This document shows positions 1 through 13,000 of a stretch of 52,500 bases of DNA, piece after piece. A model generated the notes under the pieces. It was not told the origin of the DNA and searched no databases. It saw only the letters and a list, made by a program, of their open reading frames with translations. The stretch is taken from NCBI GenBank assembly GCA_030141605.1, contig JAQGDQ010000935.1, positions 1 through 52,500 of the forward strand, read 5' to 3'. The translations under genes were made by a program, and so were the position numbers. This stretch comes from Tubiluchus corallicola. Taxonomy: Eukaryota; Priapulida; Priapulimorpha; Priapulimorphida; Tubiluchidae. Position 1 is the stretch's first letter; every line of letters begins with the position of its first letter.

Positions 1-180
1 AATTATATGGCTGTATTAATCGTTGAATTTGTCAGTAAACTATGTATATAAACACAGCTGATTACTGTTGCAAAATGAGCATTTTAATGCACTTTACGGA
101 ACTAGACTTTCATGTATTAAGATGTGTGAACATTAAATTTTGTATATATTCATTTTTTGAATTGCAAGCTTGTATTAGGA

Positions 181-461
181 CTGGGTGAGCATCAATTGTT
201 CGAGTTCGAATATTCGAACCTAAAATTGTACATTCGAATAACTCGGTACTTCAACTACACATGTCTTTATCATTAATGTGTAAAAACATTATGCAATCAG
301 CACGTTTTAGTAGCGAGTTTTGTGCAGAATTTTTAAACGAATTATTAATTTTTTTACTGCAGAACAAAATGAAATAACGTGCAGAATCTTTGTGAGACCG
401 GTTTTTATTAGTGACTCGAAAATATTTAAAATTGAATTCGCATTCAGATGCTCATCCGTAG
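181..461. mobile_element. hAT-like MITE, left-arm copy
   Basis: The left end reads CTGGGTGAGCATC. The right end, reversed, reads CTACGGATGAGCATC, giving imperfect terminal inverted repeats followed inward by TTCGAA-rich sequence, a pattern common in hAT-derived MITEs. The interior resembles the element at 24621-24967. No clear 8-bp target duplication was seen, so the family call is an inference. The mirror copy is at 17480-17760. Confidence 0.5.
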
Positions 462-659
462 TTTGAAATGAAAATTTAATCTATACACCAGCTGTTACTG
501 TAAATATGACTTGGGTAGTGTTGTGACTTGTGTTTCAACTTAATTCAAGTTGATTTTAAAAATGCCTACTTAAATATGCTATAGTTTTAGCTTTTTTAAT
601 AAAAAACCTTCTCTTTACTTACTTTTTTAATTACTGTGCATAATAAAAGCTAAAATATC

Positions 660-899
660 TATGACCTGCCAAGACTCATACAATGTGCGTGCGCAGCTAT
701 CGTCGTGACATCATTGTGACGTACCGTATGATCCGGATGCGAACAGTGTGCCATTTTCTGGACGCATTTTTCCGAGTGAGGAAGTAGCTAAGTTTGCATT
801 TTAAACTTCTAACAGTCTTTTACAGTAATAATATTTTTTACACTTTGACTGTGAAAATACCAAAAAAAAAGTAATTCGCTTTGAAAGCTCAGCGAAAAC
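660..899 (+). promoter_or_regulatory. Putative 5' flank/5' UTR of the SLC3A2-like gene
   Basis: The stretch before the ATG at 900 has a GC-richer patch (about 680-770) with the ATF/CRE-like motifs TGACATCA and TGACGTAC within 25 bases. Human SLC3A2 responds to stress and amino-acid supply through ATF-family factors, which makes these motifs suggestive. No TATA box or start site can be assigned from sequence alone. The mirror image lies at 17042-17281. Confidence 0.3.
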
Positions 900-3800
900 A
901 TGGAGAACGAAGTATATCCGCCGCTAGAAGAAAAATTGGCAAAAGGAGATCAAATCGCCGATCAGAAAGTTCAAGAAGCCGAAGAATCCACTGTAAAGTT
1001 TTTGCCTAATGGCGACAAAGAGGATGGAAAAGTCCAAGTTGAGGTGCAGTAGTACCATAGTTAATTATAAGTAAACCATTGATTTCATTAACCAAAAAAT
1101 CTTCTGCATTATTTTATTATATTTTTATTGTATTATAATATTAATAAGTTCTTTACTTAACTTTTTGTACATATTCGAAATCAAAAATGTCACGAGTTAA
1201 TTTCACAGTTCTATAATTGCAGTAGTTATTTTGAATCCGTATATATATAACTAGTTATTAATCGTACAACTTGTTCAATAAAGTTTCTAGTGGGAAAATA
1301 GTTCAGCAGCATTGAACAACGATATGTCGAGCCAAACAGCCCACTACTCTTTTCTAAATTTACTATTCTCAGAGAATCTGTTGCTGTAAACAACCAGTAA
1401 AGCAACAACCAGCACTTGGTTAGTTAAAAAACTGTCCAGCAGTTGGCTATGCTATAGACATAACTTATGTCTCAAAATCGATTAGAATATCTTGAATTTT
1501 GTTGTATTTACTGTTTTTCATAATTTGCAGACGTGTTTTGAACAAATGCATTCTTGTCTTGCTTTGCCTGTCATTTGCATGCTAGGTTACCTTGAATTAT
1601 GATTCTTTCATTCAAGGATCCTCTTTCCTGTGTGGGTCCACTTTCAACTGGTTACACCACTGATCAAGAGAAATTTATGTACATAGAATGTGTTGTAATC
1701 AAGTATTGACCGTTATTGCATCCTTGGGAAAATTGTTAAAACTTTTTCCACTGCTGGTAAAAATTAAGTTTCATTCCATGTAAATTTATTAGTGATGTCG
1801 ACCAGAGGACATTACGTAAGAGAAACCCTGCTTTACGGGGCTGTTTGCCCAGAAAACGAACAGTGGCTTTTGAAAAGTTATAGAAGCAACATCCTGGGCT
1901 GGTCTTTGAATGAGTGAGACAGAGATGGTACTTTAGATAAAGCTGTCTAGAAAGGATTTCTTGAGCTCCGATATTTCTCACTTAACTATCAGGCTTCAGA
2001 ACCAATTATCTTTTGTAGTTATGACCTCACATTCCCCGTATATATAGAAAAGTAAATTGTGAACATGTATGTTAACTGTTTTTTTCTTGAGACATTTTTC
2101 TGTATTATTGTTGCAATAGTTTTAAACATCCAGCTAAATTTCCTCAAATATTGTTTTAGATACATATTGGCTTATATATTGTACATTTTGAAGGTTGGAG
2201 ATGAATACACGGGGTTCATTGGCATGGGTAAAGAGGAGTTACAGCAGTATGCTGATGATCCATTCTGGGTTCGATTACGATGGATTCTCCTGATTTTTTT
2301 TGGACTTGCATGGATTGCCATGCTTGCCGCCGCCATTGCCATTGTCGTCGTGGCACCTGGATGCGCACCCATGCCACTCAAAGATTGGTTCCATAACGGG
2401 GTGACCTATCAGATTTACACAAGATCGTTCAAGGACTCAGACGGCGATGGAAATGGAGATTTGAAAGGTAAGCATCACTGTGATTCGTACTCTGTGTGAT
2501 TTGGTGACTGGTAATAATGTCACAGTTTTGGCAAGGAAAAGGTCACAGTTAATTTTGGCTATGGTTGGGGTCAGGGTTATGTTCATTTCTTTTTTCTTTG
2601 GCTTTTTTTTCCCTGTGACTTTTTCTTGTTACTTTCTTGTGACTTCTTTTACCTGTGACTTTTTGCCTAGATTCCATGATTTATGTCAGTAACATAACAT
2701 ATATAAGAAACATCAGATACACTTGAATAGACTGAAGAGAAAATTTTAAAATTACCCAAATATCAAACTTTTGGTACGGTATGTCCGTCTTGTTAGATTT
2801 TGATTTCTTTTTGATCGTGGTTCAAGGCTAACAGCATTATTATTTGCGTTAAACAGTTTCTATCAAACACATTTAACACTATAGCTATCCAAGTGTTATA
2901 AGAGATTAAATTTATCAAACTTTTGGATAATTAACGACATGTTACATAGCAACTATTTCAAATTAGACTGCACAATACAAACTCTAGCAGATTCATGAGC
3001 TTTTCCAAACGTTTTTAGGCTTCATTTTTTTTCTTGTATTTTTACCATTATCAATGAATTCAAAGGTAATTTAGCCTAAAAGTCTAAGTAGTTTTACGAT
3101 CATATCGGTAATATTTTATATATTTAATTGTTTGTAAACTGATTATGCCGTGTGTACTGCTTGGAGCTGCATGAGGTGCACTGCACGTGTTCAATGCTAA
3201 CGGTATTGATTGCCTGCTAGGCGGTTCAAACCGGTTCTGCGTGCTGCTACTGTACATGGAACGTGCGCCTATTAATAACTAACCCGCTGTAGAAACTGTG
3301 TTCCTACTGTAGACCAGAATACAAGTTCGCGTTACATGCATAAAGGTCATTCACATTAAGTACTTTGCTGAAATATTTTTGTTGATTTACGTAAACATTC
3401 ACACTAAGTACTTTGCCGAAAGGTTTTTGTTGGTCTAAGTGGACTAGTGGCCACAGCATACAGTATTTCACATTTTTTTCTCCTATTTTATTGCTAAAAG
3501 TTGTTTTTATTTTAATTTAAATAGGTGTACTTCTAAATTTGATTCTTTATCGTGTCTCTTTGACCAATACAGCCGTTTGTTACAAATATCGAACTACAAT
3601 CATATGAAATCTTTACACATTCTTTACTTCGAGGCTTTACTGTGCCTTTTTGCTTGCTTTTGAAACACCCGAAAAGCTGCTTCGAACAAATGTTATGATT
3701 TCATTTTCTCGCAAAACAGCGGGTAGTTAAGATCGCTAAAAGTGACAAAATTGAATGCTTAACAGTTTGGTTAGACTGGTTAAACGCATGGAGGAATGAT

Positions 3801-6800
3801 GATGTGGTAATGCGTCTGCTAGGACAAAATCAGGCGTTGAACACATAGAACGTAGTTCCTGTGTAGAATGTTTTATTTTCTCCATTGATTTGCGACAAAG
3901 TATTAGTACCATAGGCCAATTACTATTTGGGAGCTGGACTAGGAAATACTAGAATGTCAGTTAATTGTACGAATGGCAAGCTTGGTAAGAGTAAATGTAA
4001 CAGCGAAAAGGCGATACTCTAAGAAACAAAACAGTGAAAGTGAAAAAACAAGACAATAATAATTTGCAATAAAAAACTAAAAGGCGTAATTGAAGGATCA
4101 CAGTTTGGAAGACAACAAAATAGACGTCGGATAAAATCTAAAATCTAGAAAGTTAATTAACGGCAACCGAACACAGCTGTTGTTTACAGGCGTCTTCCCT
4201 TGCGCGTCAAGCACGTTTGCATAAGTTTTACAGTACTGCTTAAACGCGTGATGTCATGAAAATAAGCTCTATGTCATATGACGTCAGAAACTAACGCAGC
4301 AGTTCATGATCATGGTTGTCACGGTGGCACCTCCTATTTGTCGGCCACGCGCATGTGACCAAAAAGGCGCCGTTGCCAATCTTAGTAGATTCACTGAGCC
4401 ACGCGTAGCTTTAAAAGCTTAACGAGATTTGAATATCCGCTGTAATTATTATTTAATGTAAGCTTTGCTTCGAAAAAGCTATTGTAGTTTTCAATATTTT
4501 AGAACATACTTTATTCTGAAATAATGTTTACACAATCGTTCGGTTTTCTTTTAATATTTTCTAAGTATTACCCAAAAGAGAAATAGTTGTGAATGTACAG
4601 GCTGTAGCTGGTGCAATATTCCAAGTCATTTACCTGGTTTTAGTGAGAGGAATGTCAGTAGAAAAGTGTTAGTGAAATGCAAGCCTATGTATTCACATTA
4701 ATTCAAAATGAATTAATATAACCAGGCGCCTAAGGATGGAAAAATGTTCCAGTTTACTGTAAATGAGAACAGCGGCAGATATGTTCCTAAACAATTTAAA
4801 AAATTTTTAAATAAGTAAGTAGGATAGTGAAAATTGAGGCGACGCTGCAAGTCACAAAATAATGAAAAAATATATAAAAACAAAAACAACAGTAATTGTC
4901 AGTAAATAAAAAAACAATTGAAAGATCACAACTTGAGAGACAACGAAATAGATATTGGAGAAATACGTGACTGAGAATGTCATTTCAGAACAGTTATGTA
5001 AATTTCAAGTTTTTGATTATCATTTCAATTAATTTTCGACAAAGTCAAATCTCATTCGTGCAGTGGCTACAGCTTCGTTTCTACGGTGTACATTGAAACA
5101 GTAGTCAATATATTCCAAGTGAAAACTGCCTCGCTTGTTGTATAGCTGAAGCTGATGCAATAGTTCAGGCTATTTGCGTGGTGCAGTGGGTGGATACAGT
5201 AAACAAGATAGTTGAAATGCGGGTCTATAGATTCACGTTAGCTGCCTCTGCTGTATAAGGGTTTGCAAATTTATTTATTTGAAATCTTTATTGATGAAAA
5301 CTATATGCAAGATACAATTTTACAATAACTATACAGATACAACAAACTGCAGATACAATTTTACATAATAACATGACTCCATATAGGGCATAAATAAGTA
5401 AAATTACCTGAAGTATTGTAGCTACCTATGCAGCAAACTACCTTTTTTTAAAATTGAATGAACAGTATTGTAAATGAAAATCTTGACGTTTGCTGTATGA
5501 CGAAGACATGCTTCAGAAATCAACATACAATTTCAAAATATTGCTGTCATTTTATTTTTGAAGTAGCACTGATACAATTAAACAATGTTTTTATTTAATC
5601 CGCAAAAACAGCCTGATATACTTACCTTACTAATGAATCAGGATGTTGTCCATCCAAAAATACGTTGATATTTGATATCATTATGGAAATTGTGATATTT
5701 AAGGTAAATACAGACAAATAATTTGGTAAATTACCAACACCTTACTGCAGTTGCAGGATCGTAGCTAAAGAGGGAGCAACCGGTTATGTCCCGAGCATAT
5801 TTTTCGAAATTTGCGGCTTTTCAGCAACGTGCCTTATTAGTTTATTTGACCAACCTGCCTCCCGTGTTTTTGAAATGAGCATGCATTTACGCAACTCATT
5901 TGTCAAGGTTGACTGATTTAACCAAGGATCAAATGTTCCCAAATCTCATTATAATATATTCTTGTCACACGCTGATAGTACTTTCTGTTGTGGCATAGAC
6001 AAACATATAATTGCTTCTTGTGTCCTCCCCCTAACGTAAAACCTGGCTATGCCCCGGACTAGTTGAATTGAAGAAAATAAAAAATACAATTATTTTGAGC
6101 CAGTCAAGTAATCAGTAATTTAAGTTGCAAAGTTGAAGGCTGAATTATGCCATTAGTGTTAATTTCAAAGCTTACAGATGTGCATCACGTCCGTTCCTGG
6201 AAGCCAGCAGCCAGATGCTGGATGCTTTGGTCCTTCATATGATTTAGTTTCCAAAAAGTAAATGTTCTTATAATTATCTAAATTCTAACTCCTATTCTAT
6301 GTTGAGTGAAGTAACTATATTACTTGAAACGTTTAAGGTTGTTTTATCTCTATTTATTTTCATTTTTTTTTACTAATTTTACCAATTCTTTGTGTAGGAG
6401 TAAGTGAGAAACTGAGCTATCTTAAAGACGAACTTGACGTTAAAACACTCTGGTTACTGAGCCTTTACGATTTTGGTGATGCCGATTTTACATTCCATGT
6501 GGCCAACCATACCAGCATTGCTCCCATATATGGTACAATGAAGGACTTCGATGGTCTGTTGTCTCAAGCTCACGAGAAAGGTTTGTTGCAATCTTGTCTG
6601 GCACATATTAGAAAATTATTGGATTTGCAGTTTAAATCACGTTAAGAAGCTGGAAAGTTGTTGCTTAGAATTTTTTCAGAAATTCAGTTTTACCCACAGG
6701 CAGTCACTGTAAGATATGAGTGCATTCAATTATTAAAAATATTGGCTCTATGTAATAAAGGTAGTAGAAAAAAATGAAATTTTCGGTAGAGGAATTGAAA

Positions 6801-7196
6801 ATTGAGCTGTTTATAAATCATAAATTAAAGTAGCACATCATCTTATGCTTTTAAACAACACTGGAGTTTTAACAAAACTTAATTATTTTGAATTGATAGT
6901 GCAGTAAATTAATATCTATGGTCTTGTCTGTTTTTTCTGTAGCAAAAATTGTGCTCAGTTTGTAGAAGGCAGGTTTCTAATCCATGCACATTCCACAAAA
7001 GCATAATTTATTGTATTTCTGGAACTCATTCTCCATAGGCATGAAAGTTATAATGGACTACATACCAAATCATACTAGTGACCAGCATCCCTGGTTTGTT
7101 GCTTCTGTGAAGAGAGAAGAACCTTATACCAATTATTATGTCTGGGCTGATGGCAAGACTAATGCTGATGGTTCTCGTGCTCCACCAAACGATTGG
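900..7196 (+). CDS. SLC3A2: SLC3A2 (CD98/4F2 heavy chain)-like gene, left copy, exons 1-4 only
   Basis: Exons: 900-1043, 2194-2467, 6398-6580, 7039-7196, all phase-compatible with GT-AG introns. The family is the type II membrane heavy chain that escorts light-chain amino-acid transporters to the plasma membrane. Seen here: a charged cytoplasmic N-terminus starting MENEVYPPLEEK; the family signature KEELQQYADDPFWVRLRW just before a single membrane segment (WILLIFFGLAWIAMLAA) and the juxtamembrane Cys; then the start of the glycosidase-like TIM barrel (NGVTYQIYTRSFKDSDGDG, MKVIMDYIPNHTSDQHPWF). After exon 4 (ending NDW) the sequence enters the spacer in inverted order, so exon 5 onward is missing on this strand. 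The likely encoded fragment is about 250 residues against more than 500 for the family. It is truncated, and may be an assembly artefact. Confidence 0.8.
2519..2670. mobile_element. GTCACAG fold-back repeat element, left-arm copy
   Basis: The left side has GTCACAG motifs followed by A-rich stretches; the right side has the same motif inverted (CTGTGAC with T-rich spacers, several copies). The core reads GGTTGGGGTCAGGGTTAT. It starts 52 bases after the donor of SLC3A2-like exon 2. A relative with the same layout lies at 45535-45722. The two palindrome arms differ at many positions in and around this element although they are almost identical elsewhere. Confidence 0.5.
4279..4286. promoter_or_regulatory. 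Perfect CRE palindrome TGACGTCA in intron 2
   Basis: An 8-base consensus CREB/ATF site in intron 2 of the SLC3A2-like gene, next to ATGTCATATG and 20-30 bases from TGATGTCATGA. The mirror is near 13655-13662. A single short motif is weak evidence of function. Confidence 0.25.
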
Positions 7197-7457
7197 GTAG
7201 ATTTGTTAAACATACACTAACTATTTATGCAGTAAACAGTATTAACTATGTATACTAAACAACAAGAATGCGCATTTTAAAGTACTTCTAGTAAAGAAAT
7301 GAAAAGTGCCAGGGGTGCTTTTGTACTTTACTACCTGTTTCCAAATGTTTCCGCGACAGTTTATTCTGAACTCTAATTCTCGTGAATTGTACTGTATGTG
7401 TGTTTATCTCAATTTAGAAATACAGTAAAAGCTGTAGTCACATTTTCGAAAACAGAT

Positions 7458-7868
7458 TTAATGGAATGTTTCTACTTTGCACATTACGAAAAAGCTTGTT
7501 AGGATACATGATAAACTTTCTTTTGTTAATATATTCCAGTTATTTGTAGCAATGTTATTAAAATCATCCTTGTGGTTACAGGCACAAATATAGTCATTAA
7601 TGTTAGATTGAGGAGGACCATTTAATTTCTTGCCAGTTCTAGACAAAATATCCAGATGTTCACACGTTCTTACTTTCAAGTGTCTGGTCTTTCTGCCATA
7701 GTAGGCAGCTTTATGGCTGTAATACTGAACTTTGTCATCAATACCAGTTTGTAAGAATATTCTTCTCTGTCTAGCATTCATGGCCATATTTATGCCTATG
7801 ACCAAAGCTGCAAATAACTGGGGTGAGTGGGATCTATTAATAAAAGAAAGTTTATGCTTAATGTGCAA
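7458..7868 (-). mobile_element. Penelope-like retroelement fragment with GIY-YIG endonuclease domain (left-arm copy)
   Basis: An uninterrupted reading frame of 136 codons on -. It contains YYGRKTRHLKVRTCEHLDIL, which fits the second half of a GIY-YIG nuclease domain (YxGxTxRHLxxRxxEH with the catalytic Glu), followed by TGKKLNGPPQSNI and NNWNILTKESL, typical of the C-terminal tail of GIY-YIG-bearing retroelements. There is no reverse transcriptase domain here, so it is a 3' remnant. It sits at the inner end of the palindrome arm, in antisense orientation to the flanking SLC3A2-like exons. Confidence 0.6.
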
Positions 7869-7922
7869 AGCAGCTCCTTTCCATCAACTTGCTATTTCTG
7901 TGTAACTGTTCTTGCAAGTGAT

Positions 7923-10008
7923 AATACTCAGCAATGAAAAACAAGATATTACATTTATACAGTATAAGTTTTTGTATTTACCTGGTTTCTTTTTCTTCAT
8001 TTTCACCATAACTATCGACAATTTTCGCCCACTCTCGCACGATTTCATAGGTTTCATCCAAATACATTGTCTGTGTCTGAAAACATTGTACAATGGTGTT
8101 TAAGCTGCATAGAATTCAGGTTGCAAGTTTGAATATGTGCAGGCTGTGAGTTTGTAGATAATACACATCAGCTACTTCTTAATTTGCAAAATTAATATAT
8201 CGAGTGTTGCACCAAAAAACGGAACAAATTTCAATTTGGAATATTGCCAGATACCTGTGACAAAATTTCGCAGGAATAACCAAATAATGTTTTATTTTAC
8301 AAAAAACCTTTACTTTTTCTTTACTTTTCTTTACAAAATAGTACACTATAAAGACAATTTAATAGTCAGGAGTGAAAAACAATGTACAAATGTATTTCAG
8401 ATAATACAAGATCAAGTAAAGTGTTTTAGTAGAGAAAGATGCACCTCTACATCAAGCCAGGCATTGTGGCACAGAATTCTAACAAGAGAATGCTAGACTA
8501 CTTGACTAACTGAGAAAATTTAAAGTTTCTACCTTATTGGAAGAAAGGTCTTCACTCTCAAACAAGTAAGCTGTTCCGCGAATGACGAGTCCATCTACAC
8601 CCTTGTCCAACCAAAATTTGAGAATATCCTGTTATGAAAAAAGATAATGGTGATTGTGGTTACGCTACACATGACGATTTCACATAGGCATTTTCAAGTT
8701 ACATGCAGAAAGCGTTATTTATAAAAAATATCCAAAATGCTTATCAAATAAGTGGCACTACTCTGAATTCAATTTTCTCATTGCAGTATTAGCAAAATAA
8801 TGACACGACATGGTGTCTACTCTAATTTTGCAGGAACATACGACAGAATTCTCGAACTAACACTCCCCTCCAGCCAAACTAGAGTTTTTGAGCTTAGAAA
8901 GAGTCCCTAGGTGAATTTACAAAAAAGCAGACATCATTTTAAATCTATATTAAACTGTCAGTAACTCAAAATCACACAGCTCAAAGAATTTCATCGGAAC
9001 GAAATCCTTGTTTTTCTCACAAAAATCATTGTTTAACTCAAAATTTCGCCTAACTCAAATAAAAAATTATGGTCCATTTACTCAAAATACAGGTAATTTG
9101 CTTCACCTAACTCAAAAATGCAATTTACAATCTACATTTTATACTTGTGTTTGCCATCAGGAAATGCTGCAATGATCATCAATCAATGAATGGAACTGCA
9201 GTACATAAGACTTTGGCAGCCCCACTGTCATCTTGTTTAACAGTGTTGTGTACGTGTGTCTTTTTCTAACATAACAGCGTTTTACTACACAATTTGTTAT
9301 TCTCTATGTAACTGTCATCAAATGTCGTCGTTTATGCTCTTCGTCTGGAGGATGGGTTTAGAGTTTCTATGCTGGACAATGGTCAACATTACCTAACTCA
9401 AAAGTTTTCTTTTCGGTCTGGTTGGATTTGAGTTATGCGGAGTTTACTATACTTAAATACATTCAGAAGTTCTACTCTATCTTATATTGGTATAGCGCTT
9501 CTTATCACACGCTACTGATAGTGTTACAAAGGTCAAGTAGTGCTCAGCAGACACATCACCACATCAAGTTGAATAATTTTCTAAGAAACACCTAAAAATT
9601 TTTATACTTTTCACATACCTCCAGCTCCTTCTTGACATTCGGGTCACGTAAGTTCAGATCTGGTTGTTCGTTGTCAAATGCATGGTAGTAGTACTGGCCT
9701 CTAGTTTCATCGTGTTCCCATGCAGTTTTTCCGTTAGAGTTGAGCTAAAGAAATTGAATAAGAAAATCACCTGAAAATCCCGAATTACTCGCAACAAGCA
9801 TTTAACCATGAAAGTCACTACATTAATGATGGATTTGTGATGAAGTGACTGTGCAATGTTGAATGTGATACAGTAGTGTAGCCAAAAATGTACAACAGGC
9901 TTTACAGTGGAACATTGTACTTACTGCACTTAAGAAATAGGTAATTAAACAGATTTTTACAAAGTTTTCTTTACTACAAATCAAGCTTTTGAAGGCCGTT
10001 TCTAACTC
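7923..10008. other. Unique spacer at the centre of the palindrome
   Basis: About 2.1 kb present once. It contains exons 5, 6 and 7 of the minus-strand SLC3A2-like copy and one fold-back/MITE-like element. On the right it runs smoothly into intron 4 of the minus-strand gene. On the left it stops about 60 bases after exon 7, where the inverted copy of intron 4 begins. The left edge is therefore the abnormal junction from the gene's point of view. Confidence 0.85.
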
Positions 10009-13000
10009 AATCACTTTTTGCAAGAACAGTTACACAGAAATAGCAAGTTGATGATTTGAATTTAGTGAAAGGAGCTGCTTTGCACATTAAGCATAAACTT
10101 TCTTTTATTAATAGATCCCACTCACCCCAGTTATTTGCAGCTTTGGTCATAGGCATAAATATGGCCATGAATGCTAGACAGAGAAGAATATTCTTACAAA
10201 CTGGTATTGATGACAAAGTTCAGTATTACAGCCATAAAGCTGCCTACTATGGCAGAAAGACCAGACACTTGAAAGTAAGAACGTGTGAACATCTGGATAT
10301 TTTGTCTAGAACTGGCAAGAAATTAAATGGTCCTCCTCAATCTAACATTAATGACTATATTTGTGCCTGTAACCACAAGGATGATTTTAATAACATTGCT
10401 ACAAATAACTGGAATATATTAACAAAAGAAAGTTTATCATGTATCCTAACAAGCTTTTTCGTAATGTGCAAAGTAGAAACATTCCATTAAATCTGTTTTC
10501 GAAAATGTGACTACAGCTTTTACTGTATTTCTAAATTGAGATAAACACACATACAGTACAATTCACGAGAATTAGAGTTCAGAATAAACTGTCGCGGAAA
10601 CATTTGGAAACAGGTAGTAAAGTACAAAAGCACCCCTGGCACTTTTCATTTCTTTACTAGAAGTACTTTAAAATGCGCATTCTTGTTGTTTAGTATACAT
10701 AGTTAATACTGTTTACTGCATAAATAGTTAGTGTATGTTTAACAAATCTACCCAATCGTTTGGTGGAGCACGAGAACCATCAGCATTAGTCTTGCCATCA
10801 GCCCAGACATAATAATTGGTATAAGGTTCTTCTCTCTTCACAGAAGCAACAAACCAGGGATGCTGGTCACTAGTATGATTTGGTATGTAGTCCATTATAA
10901 CTTTCATGCCTATAGAGAATGAGTTCCAGAAATACAATAAATTATGCTTTTGTGGAATGTGCATGGATTAGAAACCTGCCTTCTACAAACTGAGCACAAT
11001 TTTTGCTACAGAAAAAACAGACAAGACCATAGATATTAATTTACTGCACTATCAATTCAAAATAATTAAGTTTTGTTAAAACTCCAGTGTTGTTTAAAAG
11101 CATAAGATGATGTGCTACTTTAATTTATGATTTATAAACAGCTCAATTTTCAATTCCTCTACCGAAAATTTCATTTTTTTCTACTACCTTTATTACATAG
11201 AGCCAATATTTTTAATAATTGAATGCACTCATATCTTACAGTGACTGCCTGTGGGTAAAACTGAATTTCTGAAAAAATTCTAAGCAACAACTTTCCAGCT
11301 TCTTAACGTGATTTAAACTGCAAATCCAATAATTTTCTAATATGTGCCAGACAAGATTGCAACAAACCTTTCTCGTGAGCTTGAGACAACAGACCATCGA
11401 AGTCCTTCATTGTACCATATATGGGAGCAATGCTGGTATGGTTGGCCACATGGAATGTAAAATCGGCATCACCAAAATCGTAAAGGCTCAGTAACCAGAG
11501 TGTTTTAACGTCAAGTTCGTCTTTAAGATAGCTCAGTTTCTCACTTACTCCTACACAAAGAATTGGTAAAATTAGTAAAAAAAAATGAAAATAAATAGAG
11601 ATAAAACAACCTTAAACGTTTCAAGTAATATAGTTACTTCACTCAACATAGAATAGGAGTTAGAATTTAGATAATTATAAGAACATTTACTTTTTGGAAA
11701 CTAAATCATATGAAGGACCAAAGCATCCAGCATCTGGCTGCTGGCTTCCAGGAACGGACGTGATGCACATCTGTAAGCTTTGAAATTAACACTAATGGCA
11801 TAATTCAGCCTTCAACTTTGCAACTTAAATTACTGATTACTTGACTGGCTCAAAATAATTGTATTTTTTATTTTCTTCAATTCAACTAGTCCGGGGCATA
11901 GCCAGGTTTTACGTTAGGGGGAGGACACAAGAAGCAATTATATGTTTGTCTATGCCACAACAGAAAGTACTATCAGCGTGTGACAAGAATATATTATAAT
12001 GAGATTTGGGAACATTTGATCCTTGGTTAAATCAGTCAACCTTGACAAATGAGTTGCGTAAATGCATGCTCATTTCAAAAACACGGGAGGCAGGTTGGTC
12101 AAATAAACTAATAAGGCACGTTGCTGAAAAGCCGCAAATTTCGAAAAATATGCTCGGGACATAACCGGTTGCTCCCTCTTTAGCTACGATCCTGCAACTG
12201 CAGTAAGGTGTTGGTAATTTACCAAATTATTTGTCTGTATTTACCTTAAATATCACAATTTCCATAATGATATCAAATATCAACGTATTTTTGGATGGAC
12301 AACATCCTGATTCATTAGTAAGGTAAGTATATCAGGCTGTTTTTGCGGATTAAATAAAAACATTGTTTAATTGTATCAGTGCTACTTCAAAAATAAAATG
12401 ACAGCAATATTTTGAAATTGTATGTTGATTTCTGAAGCATGTCTTCGTCATACAGCAAACGTCAAGATTTTCATTTACAATACTGTTCATTCAATTTTAA
12501 AAAAAGGTAGTTTGCTGCATAGGTAGCTACAATACTTCAGGTAATTTTACTTATTTATGCCCTATATGGAGTCATGTTATTATGTAAAATTGTATCTGCA
12601 GTTTGTTGTATCTGTATAGTTATTGTAAAATTGTATCTTGCATATAGTTTTCATCAATAAAGATTTCAAATAAATAAATTTGCAAACCCTTATACAGCAG
12701 AGGCAGCTAACGTGAATCTATAGACCCGCATTTCAACTATCTTGTTTACTGTATCCACCCACTGCACCACGCAAATAGCCTGAACTATTGCATCAGCTTC
12801 AGCTATACAACAAGCGAGGCAGTTTTCACTTGGAATATATTGACTACTGTTTCAATGTACACCGTAGAAACGAAGCTGTAGCCACTGCACGAATGAGATT
12901 TGACTTTGTCGAAAATTAATTGAAATGATAATCAAAAACTTGAAATTTACATAACTGTTCTGAAATGACATTCTCAGTCACGTATTTCTCCAATATCTAT

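Larger units (their letters stand above)
1..7922. repeat. Left arm of a giant inverted duplication (palindrome)
   Basis: Base 1 pairs with base 17940 on the other strand, and the pairing continues inward to about 7922/10009. Coordinate sums drift from 17941 to 17948, so only small indels separate the arms. Everything here (SLC3A2-like exons 1-4, a hAT-like MITE, a GTCAC fold-back, a Penelope-like fragment) recurs in mirror image. Long stretches are identical; differences are clustered. The arm may begin before the window, so its outer end is unknown. The introns between the listed features show no further gene; about 4000-4150 and 4830-4980 look like two diverged copies of one intronic repeat. 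Confidence 0.93.

Noticed and set aside
10007-10216. Minus frame ending in LLIKESLCLMCKAAPF as a separate gene
   Set aside because: It is the inverted tail of the Penelope-like fragment and not an independent protein.
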